Of a stretch of 24,781 bases of DNA, positions 7,446-15,206 are shown in pieces. Where the stretch lies: assembly GCA_934661765.1 (NCBI GenBank), contig CAKUJT010000030.1, positions 1 to 24,781 on the forward strand, written 5' to 3'. The notes below the pieces were generated by a model. That model had not been told where the DNA came from. It saw only the letters and a program-made list of their open reading frames with translations, and searched no databases. The DNA comes from an uncultured Senegalimassilia sp. (GTDB lineage Bacteria > Actinomycetota > Coriobacteriia > Coriobacteriales > Eggerthellaceae). Position 1 is the stretch's first letter. Every line of letters starts with the position of its first letter. A program made the translations under genes and the position numbers.

Positions 7446-8363
7446 ATGAAGGGATTCTTCTCCGGGGCGCTTGCCTTCGGCGTGCTTTTGGCGACAGCGG
7501 CGGTGGCGTGCACCGCCCTGTCCTTGAGGTTGCGGCAAAGGGCCGAGGAAAGCGATGCCCGAGCGTCGGACCGGGCGTTGTACGAACTGGGCAGGCGCGA
7601 TGCCGAGTCGGCGAAGGCGGATGCCGAAGGGCCGCTTGGCAGGATGCTGCGCGATGCGGGCATCGAGGCATCTCCGGTTTCATGGACGCTGTGCTTGGGC
7701 ACCGTGGGCGCGTTCGCGGCGTTTTTCGGCATGCGGATAAGCGGCCCGCTCGGTGCGATGCTGGGCATGGGTCTGGTCGCCATCGCCGCGGTGCTGTACG
7801 TGTTGCGCGCGCGGGCGAAACGGCGCGAGCTGCTTTCCCGGCAGTTCGTGCGGCTCGTTCCTCAGCTGTCGGCCAGCGTGAAAAGCTCGCTGACCCTTGA
7901 GCGCGCGCTGCGGGTCTCGGCCGACCATGCTCCGGAGCCGCTGCGCTCGGAGCTGATGGCGGTGCTCGCGCGCGTTTCCTATGGCATGCCGTTGGTGCAG
8001 GCCCTTGCCCGCATGGCGCAGAGCACAGGCGACGCCGATGTCGCGGCGTTGGCGTCGGCCATGCGCATTCAGCAGCGTTTCGGCGGGTCGATGGGCGCGG
8101 TTCTCGATCTGATCGCGGAGCACGCCCAGGGCCGCGCCCTCATGCAGCAGGAGCTGCGCAGCGAACTTGCGGGAACGCGTATGGCCACGGTGGTGGTGGC
8201 GTGCGCCATGCCCGCGATCTTCGCGTTCATGTTCGCCACGAACCCGGCGTTCTCCCTGTTCTATCGGGAAAACCCGCTGGGGTGGGCCGTGCTTGCGGGC
8301 GCTGCGCTCATGGAGGTGGCGGGTATTGCGGCGTGCCATCGGATCACAAGGTTCTCGTATTAG
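7446..8363 (+). CDS. tadB: Tad pilus inner-membrane platform protein TadB
   Basis: A 305-residue membrane protein of the type II secretion F (T2SSF) family that forms the assembly platform on which CpaF acts. A hydrophobic N-terminus is followed by a basic linker, paired membrane segments near residues 75-118, the T2SSF cytoplasmic domain (about 130-250, including SLTLERALRVSADHAPEPLR and GDADVAALASAMRIQQRFGG), and two C-terminal membrane segments. ATG 7446 is preferred over 7440 because GGGAGG (7432-7437) is eight bases from it. The gene follows the cpaF fragment by 13 bases. With cpaF interrupted, this gene has lost its original promoter unless the element end supplies one; I see no convincing promoter at 6960-7015. 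Confidence 0.85.
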   Translation: MKGFFSGALAFGVLLATAAVACTALSLRLRQRAEESDARASDRALYELGRRDAESAKADAEGPLGRMLRDAGIEASPVSWTLCLGTVGAFAAFFGMRISGPLGAMLGMGLVAIAAVLYVLRARAKRRELLSRQFVRLVPQLSASVKSSLTLERALRVSADHAPEPLRSELMAVLARVSYGMPLVQALARMAQSTGDADVAALASAMRIQQRFGGSMGAVLDLIAEHAQGRALMQQELRSELAGTRMATVVVACAMPAIFAFMFATNPAFSLFYRENPLGWAVLAGAALMEVAGIAACHRITRFSY

Positions 8364-8392
8364 GCGCGCTCGCGCCGGTTAGGGGGTGATAC

Positions 8393-9316
8393 ATGCAAGG
8401 TCTGACGTTTTGCGCGATCTGCCTGCTGGCGATTGCTGCGGGGTTGGCGGTTTACGAGGCGCTCAACGCTTGGGCCGGGGTGAAAGCGCGCGGGCTTATG
8501 CCGGCGTGGGCGAGATCCGATCAAGCCGGCGGCTCGTCGGGGAATCGGGCCCATGCGGGCGCGGCTCGCTTGTGGTCGCGTGCCGTGGAGGCGCTTGCGG
8601 ATTTCGCCCCGCTTTCAATGAGGGAGCGGGAGCGGTCAAGGGAACGGCTTCGATGTGCGGGCATCGCTTTGGAGCCTGAAACCTGGCGTTGCGTGTGCTT
8701 TGCCGCGGTTTCGGGCTGCGTGGTCATCGCCGTTGCGGCGTGCATCGCGCTTCGTGCGGCGCCGGCGGTATTCGTTTTCGTCGTTTGCGGAGCGGGGCTT
8801 GCGGGTTGCGGAGGCTTGCAGCTGTATCTGCGATCGAAGCGCCAAGCGCGTCGCGCCGCCATCGATGCCGGATTGCCCGACGCCATGGAGCTGCTTGGCG
8901 TGGCGATAGCCGCCGGATCTCCGGTGGAGCAGTGCTTCCGTCAGGTTGCCGAGAGCTTGAGCGGCCCGCTTGCCGATGAGTTCCGCCTGGTGGACCAAGA
9001 GGTCAACTTGCTGGGGTATTCCCGCGCGAAGGCGCTTTCAAACCTTGCGCAGCGCTGCGCAAGCCAGGAGGTCACCGCGTTCGCCGCTCAGCTGACCCAG
9101 GCCATAGAGCAGGGCGCATCGGTGGCGCAGGGGCTTGCCAATCAAGCCGCGCTTGCCCGTTCGCGCGCACAGGCGGTCGCGCTCGAGCATATCAGGAAGA
9201 TGCCGACGAAGCTCGATGTGGTGCTGTCCGTTTGCTTTTTGCCGCCTACCACGTTGCTGGTGCTCGTTCCCACGGTGGTCGATCTGCTGGCGTTTCTGGG
9301 AGGTGGGCTGGCTTGA
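8393..9316 (+). CDS. tadC: Tad pilus inner-membrane platform protein TadC
   Basis: A 307-residue T2SSF-family protein, the usual partner of TadB. It has an N-terminal membrane segment (about 5-25), a hydrophobic block in the middle (about 100-145), the T2SSF domain with GLPDAMELLGVAIAAGSPVE and EVTAFAAQLTQAIEQGASVA, and a C-terminal hydrophobic tail (LPPTTLLVLVPTVVDLLAFL). An AGGGGGTG ribosome binding site precedes the ATG. The gene lies 29 bases after tadB. No Flp pilin, TadE-like minor pilin or prepilin peptidase gene follows, so those must be elsewhere. Confidence 0.85.
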   Translation: MQGLTFCAICLLAIAAGLAVYEALNAWAGVKARGLMPAWARSDQAGGSSGNRAHAGAARLWSRAVEALADFAPLSMRERERSRERLRCAGIALEPETWRCVCFAAVSGCVVIAVAACIALRAAPAVFVFVVCGAGLAGCGGLQLYLRSKRQARRAAIDAGLPDAMELLGVAIAAGSPVEQCFRQVAESLSGPLADEFRLVDQEVNLLGYSRAKALSNLAQRCASQEVTAFAAQLTQAIEQGASVAQGLANQAALARSRAQAVALEHIRKMPTKLDVVLSVCFLPPTTLLVLVPTVVDLLAFLGGGLA

Positions 9317-9356
9317 GGTCGTTTCGATGGGCGCTGCAGGAAGGAAGGGCGGGGCG

Positions 9357-11957
9357 ATGGTGAGGCAGAGGCGTAAAACCGCGATGCGCAATCGAAGGCG
9401 CCGCGTTCCCGCATCAGGCGCCGCGTCAACGGGGGATGGGCGCGTGCTCACGCGCCGTGGTTTCGTGTTCGGTTTAGGGGCGGTCGCTGTTGGACTGATT
9501 ATGTACAACCCCCGAATGGCGTTTGCCGATGAGCCCTGGTGGGACGGGTCCTTGATCTTCCGCGGATATGGCGGGCGTTATGCCAGCAGGTTTTGGAGCG
9601 AAATCGGTTCGGTGCAAGTGGGGGCAGGTGCCGAGCAGGCGGGGAATATGTACACCGGTTTGCAGGTATCGGCGAAAACGCCTTGGGTTGAATGGGACAT
9701 CTCCTCGCGGCAGTTCATCAGGGTGGCCACCAAGATCACCATGGCATGCGATTTCACGACGGAGCTGTATTACCACATGAGAGGCAAGCTCGAGATAGCA
9801 TGCGGAAGCTATAACGAGTTGAACGCCTCGTATAACCTGTGGCACACGGATTCGGGCGATGATACGCGTTTCACCCTGTTCCATACCGTCGACGGCGCGC
9901 CTAAAGAGGGCATGGAAGAGGGGTCGAAGGTCGTCGTCATCGACAACGAGGCGGGAGCGGGCATCCATAGAGACGGTTGCCATGTGTGGACCGATTACCG
10001 CGAGTATCCAGGATCGGATTATTCAGTGTGGATCCGGCGCACCGAGCGCGATGCGATGCATGGGTTTCAGCTGAGGTCGTGGTTTTGGAACTATTACTAC
10101 TATGGGAAGGACTGGTACTACCAGCGTGCCGACGATCCCCCTATCGGCTTTTCCACGAAGTGGGTCAAGCAGCGTGCGAAACGGGTGGGCATTGCAAGCG
10201 AGGCGCAATGGGCCGGTCGCGTGCTCGTCATCTCCCCGGCAACGGTGCCGTCGCTGCAGTTGGGCGTCGACGGGCCTCGGACCGGCCAGGGATGCAGCGT
10301 GTTCGCCGCCGCGTCCTCGACGAGGCGTCATTGGATAGCGGTGGCGCACGAAGACGAGCGCTTTGCCGGAGCGTTTCGCTTCGTGCCCGTTTGCGCCGGT
10401 GACGGCTCGCTTTCGTTGGGCCAGGCAGGCGGCGGGCCGCGTTTCGACGCAAGCGCGGCGGAGCTCCAGCGCCGCGCGGGGGCCGATCGCGCGCAGGCGG
10501 TGTGGGTGCATGGGCGAGGATCGCGCCAATGGCTTTTCAGCGATTGTTCCGGCATGGCGCTCGATCGCGTGGGGGCCTCGCAGGAAAACGGCGCACGCGT
10601 GCAGTTCCATTCGAACGGCTATGCCGATGGGGAGTGGGGCAACGAGTCTCATATGTGGCATCTCGAAGATGCTCGTTTCGGCACAGAGGACGGCGGCCTG
10701 TTCGACCTTGAGGGCGCCGCAGACGGCGCGGCGATCGCCGTGGGCGCTTCGCTTGGCGTTCCCGATCCCCGGACCGCGTTCAGGCCAGGAGGCGCATCGG
10801 CAGACGCGAAAGGCATTCGCTACGAATACATGTGGTTCGCCGATGATGGTCAGGGAGAAGCTGTCTCCGAGGTTCCCGAGGTCACGGGCCGCGCATGCGT
10901 GTCGTTCGGCGGCGGGCGCCTGTGGCTTGATGCGCAACCGGCGGCGAATGTGGTGGGAACGCGCGGGCGTGCCGGGGCTTTGCGTGCTTTGAACCTATCG
11001 GCTGAAGGAAGCGGGCCGGGGCTTGCCGTGCAAATCGTCTCGTCCGGAGCGTGGCGCGATGCCTCTCAAGAGGGGGCCGAGGCGCAGGGTCTCAGCATAA
11101 AGCTCGGCGGGGATGCCGCTTCGCGCTTTCATGTGCGCTATCGCGTGTGCGGGAAGGATGGGAGCTGGTCCGAGTGGGTCCAAGATGGGCAGGAGGCTTC
11201 CTGCGGCGGGATGCCGATTCATGGCATAAGCGCCCGAATCGTGCCAGCGGGGCTTCTTGAGGAAACGGGGCGGACGCTTCAGGTCGGCGAGCACTTGGTG
11301 GGAAAGCGGCTGGCGTGCATCGTGCGCGCGACCACCGCGTACCTGCATGCCGCGTATATGGGATGCGCCGTTTCAAAGCCTTTGCAAGTAGTGAACCCCT
11401 TCACCACGGTGCGTTATTTCGTGGATGGCGAACGAGAGCCTTGCTGGTCCGAACGCGTCGACGAGTCGTCCTCGTACAGCGTCTCCCCTGATGCGCGCGC
11501 AATTGCCTTGAAACCCGGGTGCGAGAAGGTGGAGGGGTGGTTCGTCGATGCTGCGTGCACCGTTCCGTTCGCGGATGGGACGGTGGTGCAGGGGGCGACG
11601 TTGGACCTGTTCGGGCGCAATATCGCCGAGGTTCGCTATGCATTGACGGATATGGCGCGGGAGTTGTTCTCGGAGCGGCGGTGCTTCGCCGATAAGCAGC
11701 TTGAAGCCGAGGTGGACGGCGAATCCATGCTGCCGCCTGCGCAAGAGGTGGCATACGGGGAGGTGCTGTCGTTTTCGCGGCGTCCCAGCGTATGGTACGA
11801 GGCCGAGGGGCGTGCAAGGGAGGCGGTCGGCGTTATCGGCGCATATGCCGATGCTTCGGCGTCCCAGCCGCCGACGCCGAAGCTGAAGGTGACGTGCTCC
11901 ATGACGGCATATCTTGGATGGGCTTTGCCGAGATACGAGGGCATTTGGGTTTCGTAG
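9357..11957 (+). CDS. Large Tat-exported protein with ricin-like and InlB-repeat segments
   Basis: An 866-residue exported protein directly after tadC. The N-terminus is very basic and carries a twin-arginine signal: LTRRGFVFGLGAVAVGL, with R33-R34, and a cleavage site AFA|DE after residue 57. An aromatic-rich region follows (about 58-270). Residues about 381-441 resemble a ricin-type beta-trefoil repeat (SDCSGMALDRVGASQENGAR). Residues about 678-761 resemble an InlB-type repeat (EGWFVDAACTVPFADGTVV). No LPXTG sorting signal or C-terminal membrane anchor is visible. ATG 9357 has AGGAAGG upstream; ATG 9327 is an alternative, and both leave the signal intact. Its position suggests co-transcription with tadBC and a surface or pilus-associated carbohydrate-binding role, which is inference. 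The domain names are from pattern recognition only. Confidence 0.7.
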   Translation: MVRQRRKTAMRNRRRRVPASGAASTGDGRVLTRRGFVFGLGAVAVGLIMYNPRMAFADEPWWDGSLIFRGYGGRYASRFWSEIGSVQVGAGAEQAGNMYTGLQVSAKTPWVEWDISSRQFIRVATKITMACDFTTELYYHMRGKLEIACGSYNELNASYNLWHTDSGDDTRFTLFHTVDGAPKEGMEEGSKVVVIDNEAGAGIHRDGCHVWTDYREYPGSDYSVWIRRTERDAMHGFQLRSWFWNYYYYGKDWYYQRADDPPIGFSTKWVKQRAKRVGIASEAQWAGRVLVISPATVPSLQLGVDGPRTGQGCSVFAAASSTRRHWIAVAHEDERFAGAFRFVPVCAGDGSLSLGQAGGGPRFDASAAELQRRAGADRAQAVWVHGRGSRQWLFSDCSGMALDRVGASQENGARVQFHSNGYADGEWGNESHMWHLEDARFGTEDGGLFDLEGAADGAAIAVGASLGVPDPRTAFRPGGASADAKGIRYEYMWFADDGQGEAVSEVPEVTGRACVSFGGGRLWLDAQPAANVVGTRGRAGALRALNLSAEGSGPGLAVQIVSSGAWRDASQEGAEAQGLSIKLGGDAASRFHVRYRVCGKDGSWSEWVQDGQEASCGGMPIHGISARIVPAGLLEETGRTLQVGEHLVGKRLACIVRATTAYLHAAYMGCAVSKPLQVVNPFTTVRYFVDGEREPCWSERVDESSSYSVSPDARAIALKPGCEKVEGWFVDAACTVPFADGTVVQGATLDLFGRNIAEVRYALTDMARELFSERRCFADKQLEAEVDGESMLPPAQEVAYGEVLSFSRRPSVWYEAEGRAREAVGVIGAYADASASQPPTPKLKVTCSMTAYLGWALPRYEGIWVS

Positions 11958-11968
11958 GTGTGGAATAC

Positions 11969-12001
11969 GGATCGAGCCGCCATCGGCTGGCGGCTCGATC
12001 C
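11969..12001. terminator. Strong hairpin between convergent genes
   Basis: Perfect 13-base arms GGATCGAGCCGCC (11969-11981) and GGCGGCTCGATCC (11989-12001) with a seven-base loop. It lies between the Tat-exported protein and the ModE-like gene, which run toward each other. There is no T-run on either strand, so termination is likely but not certain. Confidence 0.5.
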
Positions 12002-12139
12002 GGGGTGCGGTGCGTGCTGGGGCGCTTGACAAGATGCGCGGTAGCGCCGCGTCGCAAAATGCGAGATAAGGCCGATTCGCCCTCCCTGCGCGTCATCGTC
12101 GAAAACCTTGAGTTGATGCGCAGGGCGAGCGGCTATCGG

Positions 12140-12490
12140 CTACTGGCCATCAACCTGCTTCTCGAAGCTGTCTTCGGCTTGCGCTTGAAGCTGCTCCTCG
12201 ATGGTCTGATATGCGGCAAGGATTTGCTCGCAATCTTCGGTCAGTCGGCTCCCATGGGCGCCATCGCGGTAAAGAAGCTGCACGTCAAGTGCTGCTTCCG
12301 TGTCCTTGATGATGCGCCATGCCTTGCTGTACGCCATGCCCATGCTCTTGGCTGCGGCGTTCAAGGAACCGGTGTCGCGCACGCCGATGCACAGGCTGGC
12401 GATGCCGCGGCCGAACACCGAGTTGCTTTCCGTGTCGGGATTGACCACGGAAAGCCTGACGATCGGTTTAAGCTTGGATAGTTTGCTCAT
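12140..12490 (-). CDS. ModE-type winged-helix DNA-binding protein
   Basis: A 116-residue regulator consisting of the LysR/ModE-like N-terminal winged helix only: CIGVRDTGSLNAAAKSMGMA then YSKAWRIIKDTEAALDVQLL, which matches the usual ModE pattern of a helix-turn-helix with AAK..GMSYSKAW. The molybdate-binding TOBE/MOP domain of full ModE is absent, as in the many short ModE-like proteins of anaerobes. It starts 30 bases after the threonine synthase stop, with GAGGGA upstream of the ATG, and is probably co-transcribed with it. No molybdenum gene is nearby, so the ligand and targets cannot be read from this window. Confidence 0.75.
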   Translation of the reverse strand: MSKLSKLKPIVRLSVVNPDTESNSVFGRGIASLCIGVRDTGSLNAAAKSMGMAYSKAWRIIKDTEAALDVQLLYRDGAHGSRLTEDCEQILAAYQTIEEQLQAQAEDSFEKQVDGQ

Positions 12491-12520
12491 GAATGGTCCC
12501 TCGGTTCCCCTCGTGTGCTG

Positions 12521-14077
12521 CTATTCGTTGCCCAAGGCAGCGAGAAACCGCTCCGTCGCGCTCTCGATGTCCTCGGTGGTGCCGTCGATGACTTCGGTGA
12601 ACCTGATGGGCAGACCGTCGAGTTCCGCCAGGCCGCGCGGCACGTCGTGGTGGCCCGATTCGTCGGCGACCAGGTCGTTGAGGCCGCAGCCGGAAAGCGC
12701 GGCAACGTTTTCCGGCAGGGGCTGGCCGGGCTGCATATCGTGCAAGGCGCGGTACACGTTGTTGCCGAACTTGGCCCAGTGGGCGGTGCTGGCGATGAGC
12801 ACGGGGTTTTCGCCGCGCAGGTTCTGTGCGGCGCGGTATGCCACGGCGGTATGCGGGTCGAGCAGGTAGTCGTGCTTGTCGAGCACCTCCTTGATGGTGC
12901 GCAGGCACTCGGCGTTGTCCACGCTGTCGGCGGCGAAGTGCTCGCGAACGGCCTTGAACGTGTCCTCGTCCACGCGGAAGCAGCGCTGCTGCTTCAGGTC
13001 CGCCATCCAGCCGGCGATCGCTTCGGGGTTGCGGCCCGTCAGCTCGAACAGCTGGCGCTCCAGGTTGGAGCTGACCAGGATGTCCATGGAAGGGGAGGGG
13101 GTCAGCACGAACGGGCGGTCGGACACGTCGTAGGTGCCGGTGTTGATGAAGTCGGTGAGCACGCGGTTCTCGTTGCTGGCGCAGTACAGCATGTCGATGG
13201 GCACTCCCATGCGCTTGGCGTAGTACGCGGCAAGGATGTTGCCGAAGTTGCCGGTGGGCACGCATACGTCAAGCGGCGCGCCGGCTGCAAGCTTGCCGTC
13301 TGCCACCAGCTGCGAGTAGGCGGACACGTAGTACACCACCTGCGGCAGCAAGCGGCCCCAGTTGATGGAGTTCGCGCTGGAAAGGGAGACGCCGTGCTCG
13401 GAGAGCAGCTTCTCGGCGAAGGCCGCGTCGCCGAACACGTTCTTGGCGCCCGTTTGGCAATCGTCGAAGTTGCCGCGCACGCCCCACACGTTGACGTTGG
13501 ATCCGCGCTGCGTTGCCATCTGGCGGTACTGGATGTCGCTCACCCCGCCGTCGGGATATATGACCGAGATGGAGACATGGGGCAGGTCGCGGAAGCCTTC
13601 GAGGGCGGCCTTGCCGGTGTCTCCCGACGTTGCCACCAGGATAAGGAAGTCGTGGTCGAGCTTGCCCTGCTCGCGCAGCTGGGCTGCCGATGCGCTGAAG
13701 AAGCGCGGCAGGCACTGCAGCGCCATGTCCTTGAAGGCGCTGGTGGGGCCGTGCCACAGCTCAAGGACGTGGGTGTCGGCGTCAAGGGAGGTGATAGGGC
13801 AGATGCGCTCGTCGTCGAAGTTGTCGCCATAGGCCTGGGCCATCAGCTCGTCGATAACCTGTGCGGGCAGATCGACGCCGAACGCCTTGTAGATGCGCGC
13901 TGCCCGCTGCGCATAGGGCAGCTGCGCCAACTCGCAGATCTCATCGAGCGTAAGCTCGGGGATATGCTGCGGGACGTACAGTCCGCCGCCATCTGCCAGG
14001 CCGTTGATAACGGCTTCGGTGAACTCGACGGGCTGGTCGACGCATCCGCGCGTATCGATGTAGCGATTCTCTTGCAT
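12521..14077 (-). CDS. thrC: Threonine synthase
   Basis: A 518-residue pyridoxal-phosphate enzyme converting O-phosphohomoserine to threonine in the cytoplasm. The N-terminal signature (YIDTRGCVDQPVEFTEAVIN) and ADGGGLYVP are typical of the long threonine synthase type. The PLP lysine is K116 in GPTSAFKDMALQ, and the phosphate-binding loop is SGDTGKAALEG (151-161). The start at 14077 is chosen because AAGGAGG lies ten bases upstream; the open frame runs on to 14131 without a ribosome binding site. Length is as expected for the family. No other threonine genes are adjacent. The 293 bases upstream to the divergent feoA contain promoters for both directions, but I cannot assign the thrC boxes with confidence. 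Confidence 0.95.
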   Translation of the reverse strand: MQENRYIDTRGCVDQPVEFTEAVINGLADGGGLYVPQHIPELTLDEICELAQLPYAQRAARIYKAFGVDLPAQVIDELMAQAYGDNFDDERICPITSLDADTHVLELWHGPTSAFKDMALQCLPRFFSASAAQLREQGKLDHDFLILVATSGDTGKAALEGFRDLPHVSISVIYPDGGVSDIQYRQMATQRGSNVNVWGVRGNFDDCQTGAKNVFGDAAFAEKLLSEHGVSLSSANSINWGRLLPQVVYYVSAYSQLVADGKLAAGAPLDVCVPTGNFGNILAAYYAKRMGVPIDMLYCASNENRVLTDFINTGTYDVSDRPFVLTPSPSMDILVSSNLERQLFELTGRNPEAIAGWMADLKQQRCFRVDEDTFKAVREHFAADSVDNAECLRTIKEVLDKHDYLLDPHTAVAYRAAQNLRGENPVLIASTAHWAKFGNNVYRALHDMQPGQPLPENVAALSGCGLNDLVADESGHHDVPRGLAELDGLPIRFTEVIDGTTEDIESATERFLAALGNE

Positions 14078-14265
14078 GGGCTTGGCGCCTCCTTCGGCAT
14101 TGCGAAAAGGGGGATTATTCACGGTATGCATAATATTCCTGCGAAAGTACAGATGGAAGATGAATTTCCCGTTCTTCAGACAAACAGTGGCGAAAGGGGT
14201 TTCCGGGCGTGCGGTATCCCCGCCGGCGTCCTGCTCGTTTCGAAGTAAATGTGGTGAAACTTTGA

Positions 14266-14296
14266 AAAATTACCCTTAGCGTACAAAAAGTTGCCC
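14266..14296 (+). promoter_or_regulatory. Tandem AAARTTRCCC motif, candidate operator of the feo promoter
   Basis: AAAATTACCC (14266-14275) and AAAGTTGCCC (14287-14296) start 21 bases apart, two helical turns. The second overlaps the -35 box. AAAGTTACCC also occurs inside the promoter at 18553-18581, and a reversed GGTAAC lies at 14323-14328. It may bind the DtxR-like protein at 18867-19247; this is inference. Confidence 0.4.
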
Positions 14297-14320
14297 AAAG
14301 CTTCCATTCAAAGTCACTAT
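14291..14320 (+). promoter_or_regulatory. Candidate feo promoter
   Basis: TTGCCC (14291-14296), an 18-base spacer and CACTAT (14315-14320) are the best-placed -35 and -10 boxes before feoA. Both are moderate matches. The start of transcription would be near 14327. Confidence 0.45.
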
Positions 14321-14370
14321 GAGGTAACATCCTTCTGTTGTATGCGTCTAACAAATGAAGGGAGATCATC

Positions 14371-14661
14371 ATGGAGACTGCGATGGCGAGCGCTGCGGCG
14401 AAGGCCGCGCGAACTTCGAGCGTGTCCGTCCAGCAGATGCCGCTTTCCTTTCTGAAAGAGGGCGAGTCCGCGCGTGTCGTCAAAGTGCGCGGGAAGGGCG
14501 ACCTGCAGCATCACTTGGAAAACCTTGGCTTCGTGGAGGGTGCCGAGATCAAGGTGGTCTCGGGCGTTGCGGGCGACCTGATCGTCTCCGTCAAAGGCGC
14601 CCAGGTGGCCATCGGCCGCCAAGCGGCGTCCCATATCATCACCTCCGCGGCAACGGCGTAG
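14371..14661 (+). CDS. feoA: FeoA-domain protein (first copy)
   Basis: A 96-residue cytoplasmic SH3-like protein that assists ferrous-iron uptake by FeoB. After an N-terminal alanine-rich extension of about 25 residues the FeoA core is clear: PLSFLKEGESARVVKVRGKG, then HHLENLGFVEGAEIKVVSG and a final beta strand GAQVAIGRQAASHI. AAGGGAG precedes the ATG. It is the first gene of the feo cluster and is followed by a second FeoA protein after 125 bases that contain a strong hairpin. The two FeoA proteins differ clearly in sequence, so this is not a recent duplication. Confidence 0.88.
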   Translation: METAMASAAAKAARTSSVSVQQMPLSFLKEGESARVVKVRGKGDLQHHLENLGFVEGAEIKVVSGVAGDLIVSVKGAQVAIGRQAASHIITSAATA

Positions 14662-14688
14662 CCGATCTGCCGGTACATAGGCGAACCC

Positions 14689-14714
14689 GGCCGCAGCGGG
14701 ACAGCGCTGCGGCC
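14689..14714 (+). terminator. Hairpin between the two feoA genes
   Basis: Nine-base arms GGCCGCAGC (14689-14697) and GCTGCGGCC (14706-14714) with no strong T-run. It could be a partial terminator or an mRNA stabiliser that tunes expression between the cistrons. Confidence 0.4.
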
Positions 14715-14786
14715 GTTCGTGCGGTTGCCTTGCAGCCGCCGTCATACGGACACGAACAGAGCAAAAGAAAGCGAGGATAGGGCTAG

Positions 14787-15023
14787 ATGGCCGAGATTCA
14801 GGGCAAAACGCTGCGTGATGTGCAGGTCGGCGAATCCGCTACGGTGCGTCGTCTGAGCGGGGAAGGCGCGCTCAAGCGCCACATCATGGATATGGGCATC
14901 ACGAAAGGCGTTGGGGTGTACGTGCGCAAGGTGGCGCCGCTTGGAGACCCCATCGAGGTGACGGTCCGCGGTTACGAGCTGTCGCTGCGCAAAAGCGAGG
15001 CGGAGTGCATCCTCGTCGACTAA
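14787..15023 (+). CDS. feoA: FeoA-domain protein (second copy)
   Basis: A 78-residue stand-alone FeoA domain of standard length: TLRDVQVGESATVRRLSGEG, KRHIMDMGITKGVGVYVRKV, and GYELSLRKSEAECILVD. It would act on the cytoplasmic G-domain side of FeoB. GAGGATAGGG lies before the ATG. It stands between the first feoA and feoB; a terminator hairpin with six T residues follows at 15072-15092, so feoB may be expressed at a different level. Confidence 0.92.
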   Translation: MAEIQGKTLRDVQVGESATVRRLSGEGALKRHIMDMGITKGVGVYVRKVAPLGDPIEVTVRGYELSLRKSEAECILVD

Positions 15024-15071
15024 CGCGAACGCCGGCGTAGCAAGCCGGCGCATCGGCAATCGACGGACAAT

Positions 15072-15092
15072 GGCGCAAGTGCGCCGTTTTTT
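15072..15092 (+). terminator. Terminator or attenuator between feoA and feoB
   Basis: GGCGC (15072-15076), loop AAGT, GCGCC (15081-15085), then G and six T residues. A second GC-rich hairpin stands at about 15029-15050. Because feoB follows on the same strand, this either limits read-through or marks feoB as a separate unit. Confidence 0.65.
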
Positions 15093-15100
15093 ACCGGAAC

Positions 15101-15120
15101 GAGTTACCAAGAACTAACTC
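15101..15120. promoter_or_regulatory. Dyad GAGTTA-N8-TAACTC upstream of feoB
   Basis: A perfect six-base inverted repeat (15101-15106 and 15115-15120) after the terminator and about 90 bases before feoB. It contains GTTACC, which resembles the motif at the feo promoter. It could be a regulator site for a separate feoB promoter; no clear -35 or -10 pair is evident. Confidence 0.3.
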
Positions 15121-15206
15121 AAAGTGGCTTCTGAACTGGGACGATGTGAAACATCGAAACCCAAAACAACGCAAGAAGCCGAATCGATTCGCAAGAAAGG
15201 TAGATC

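Noticed and set aside
5525..7783. Long minus-strand open frame (752 codons)
   Set aside because: It crosses the cargo gene, the element junction and cpaF on the opposite strand, with low-complexity composition and no ribosome site.
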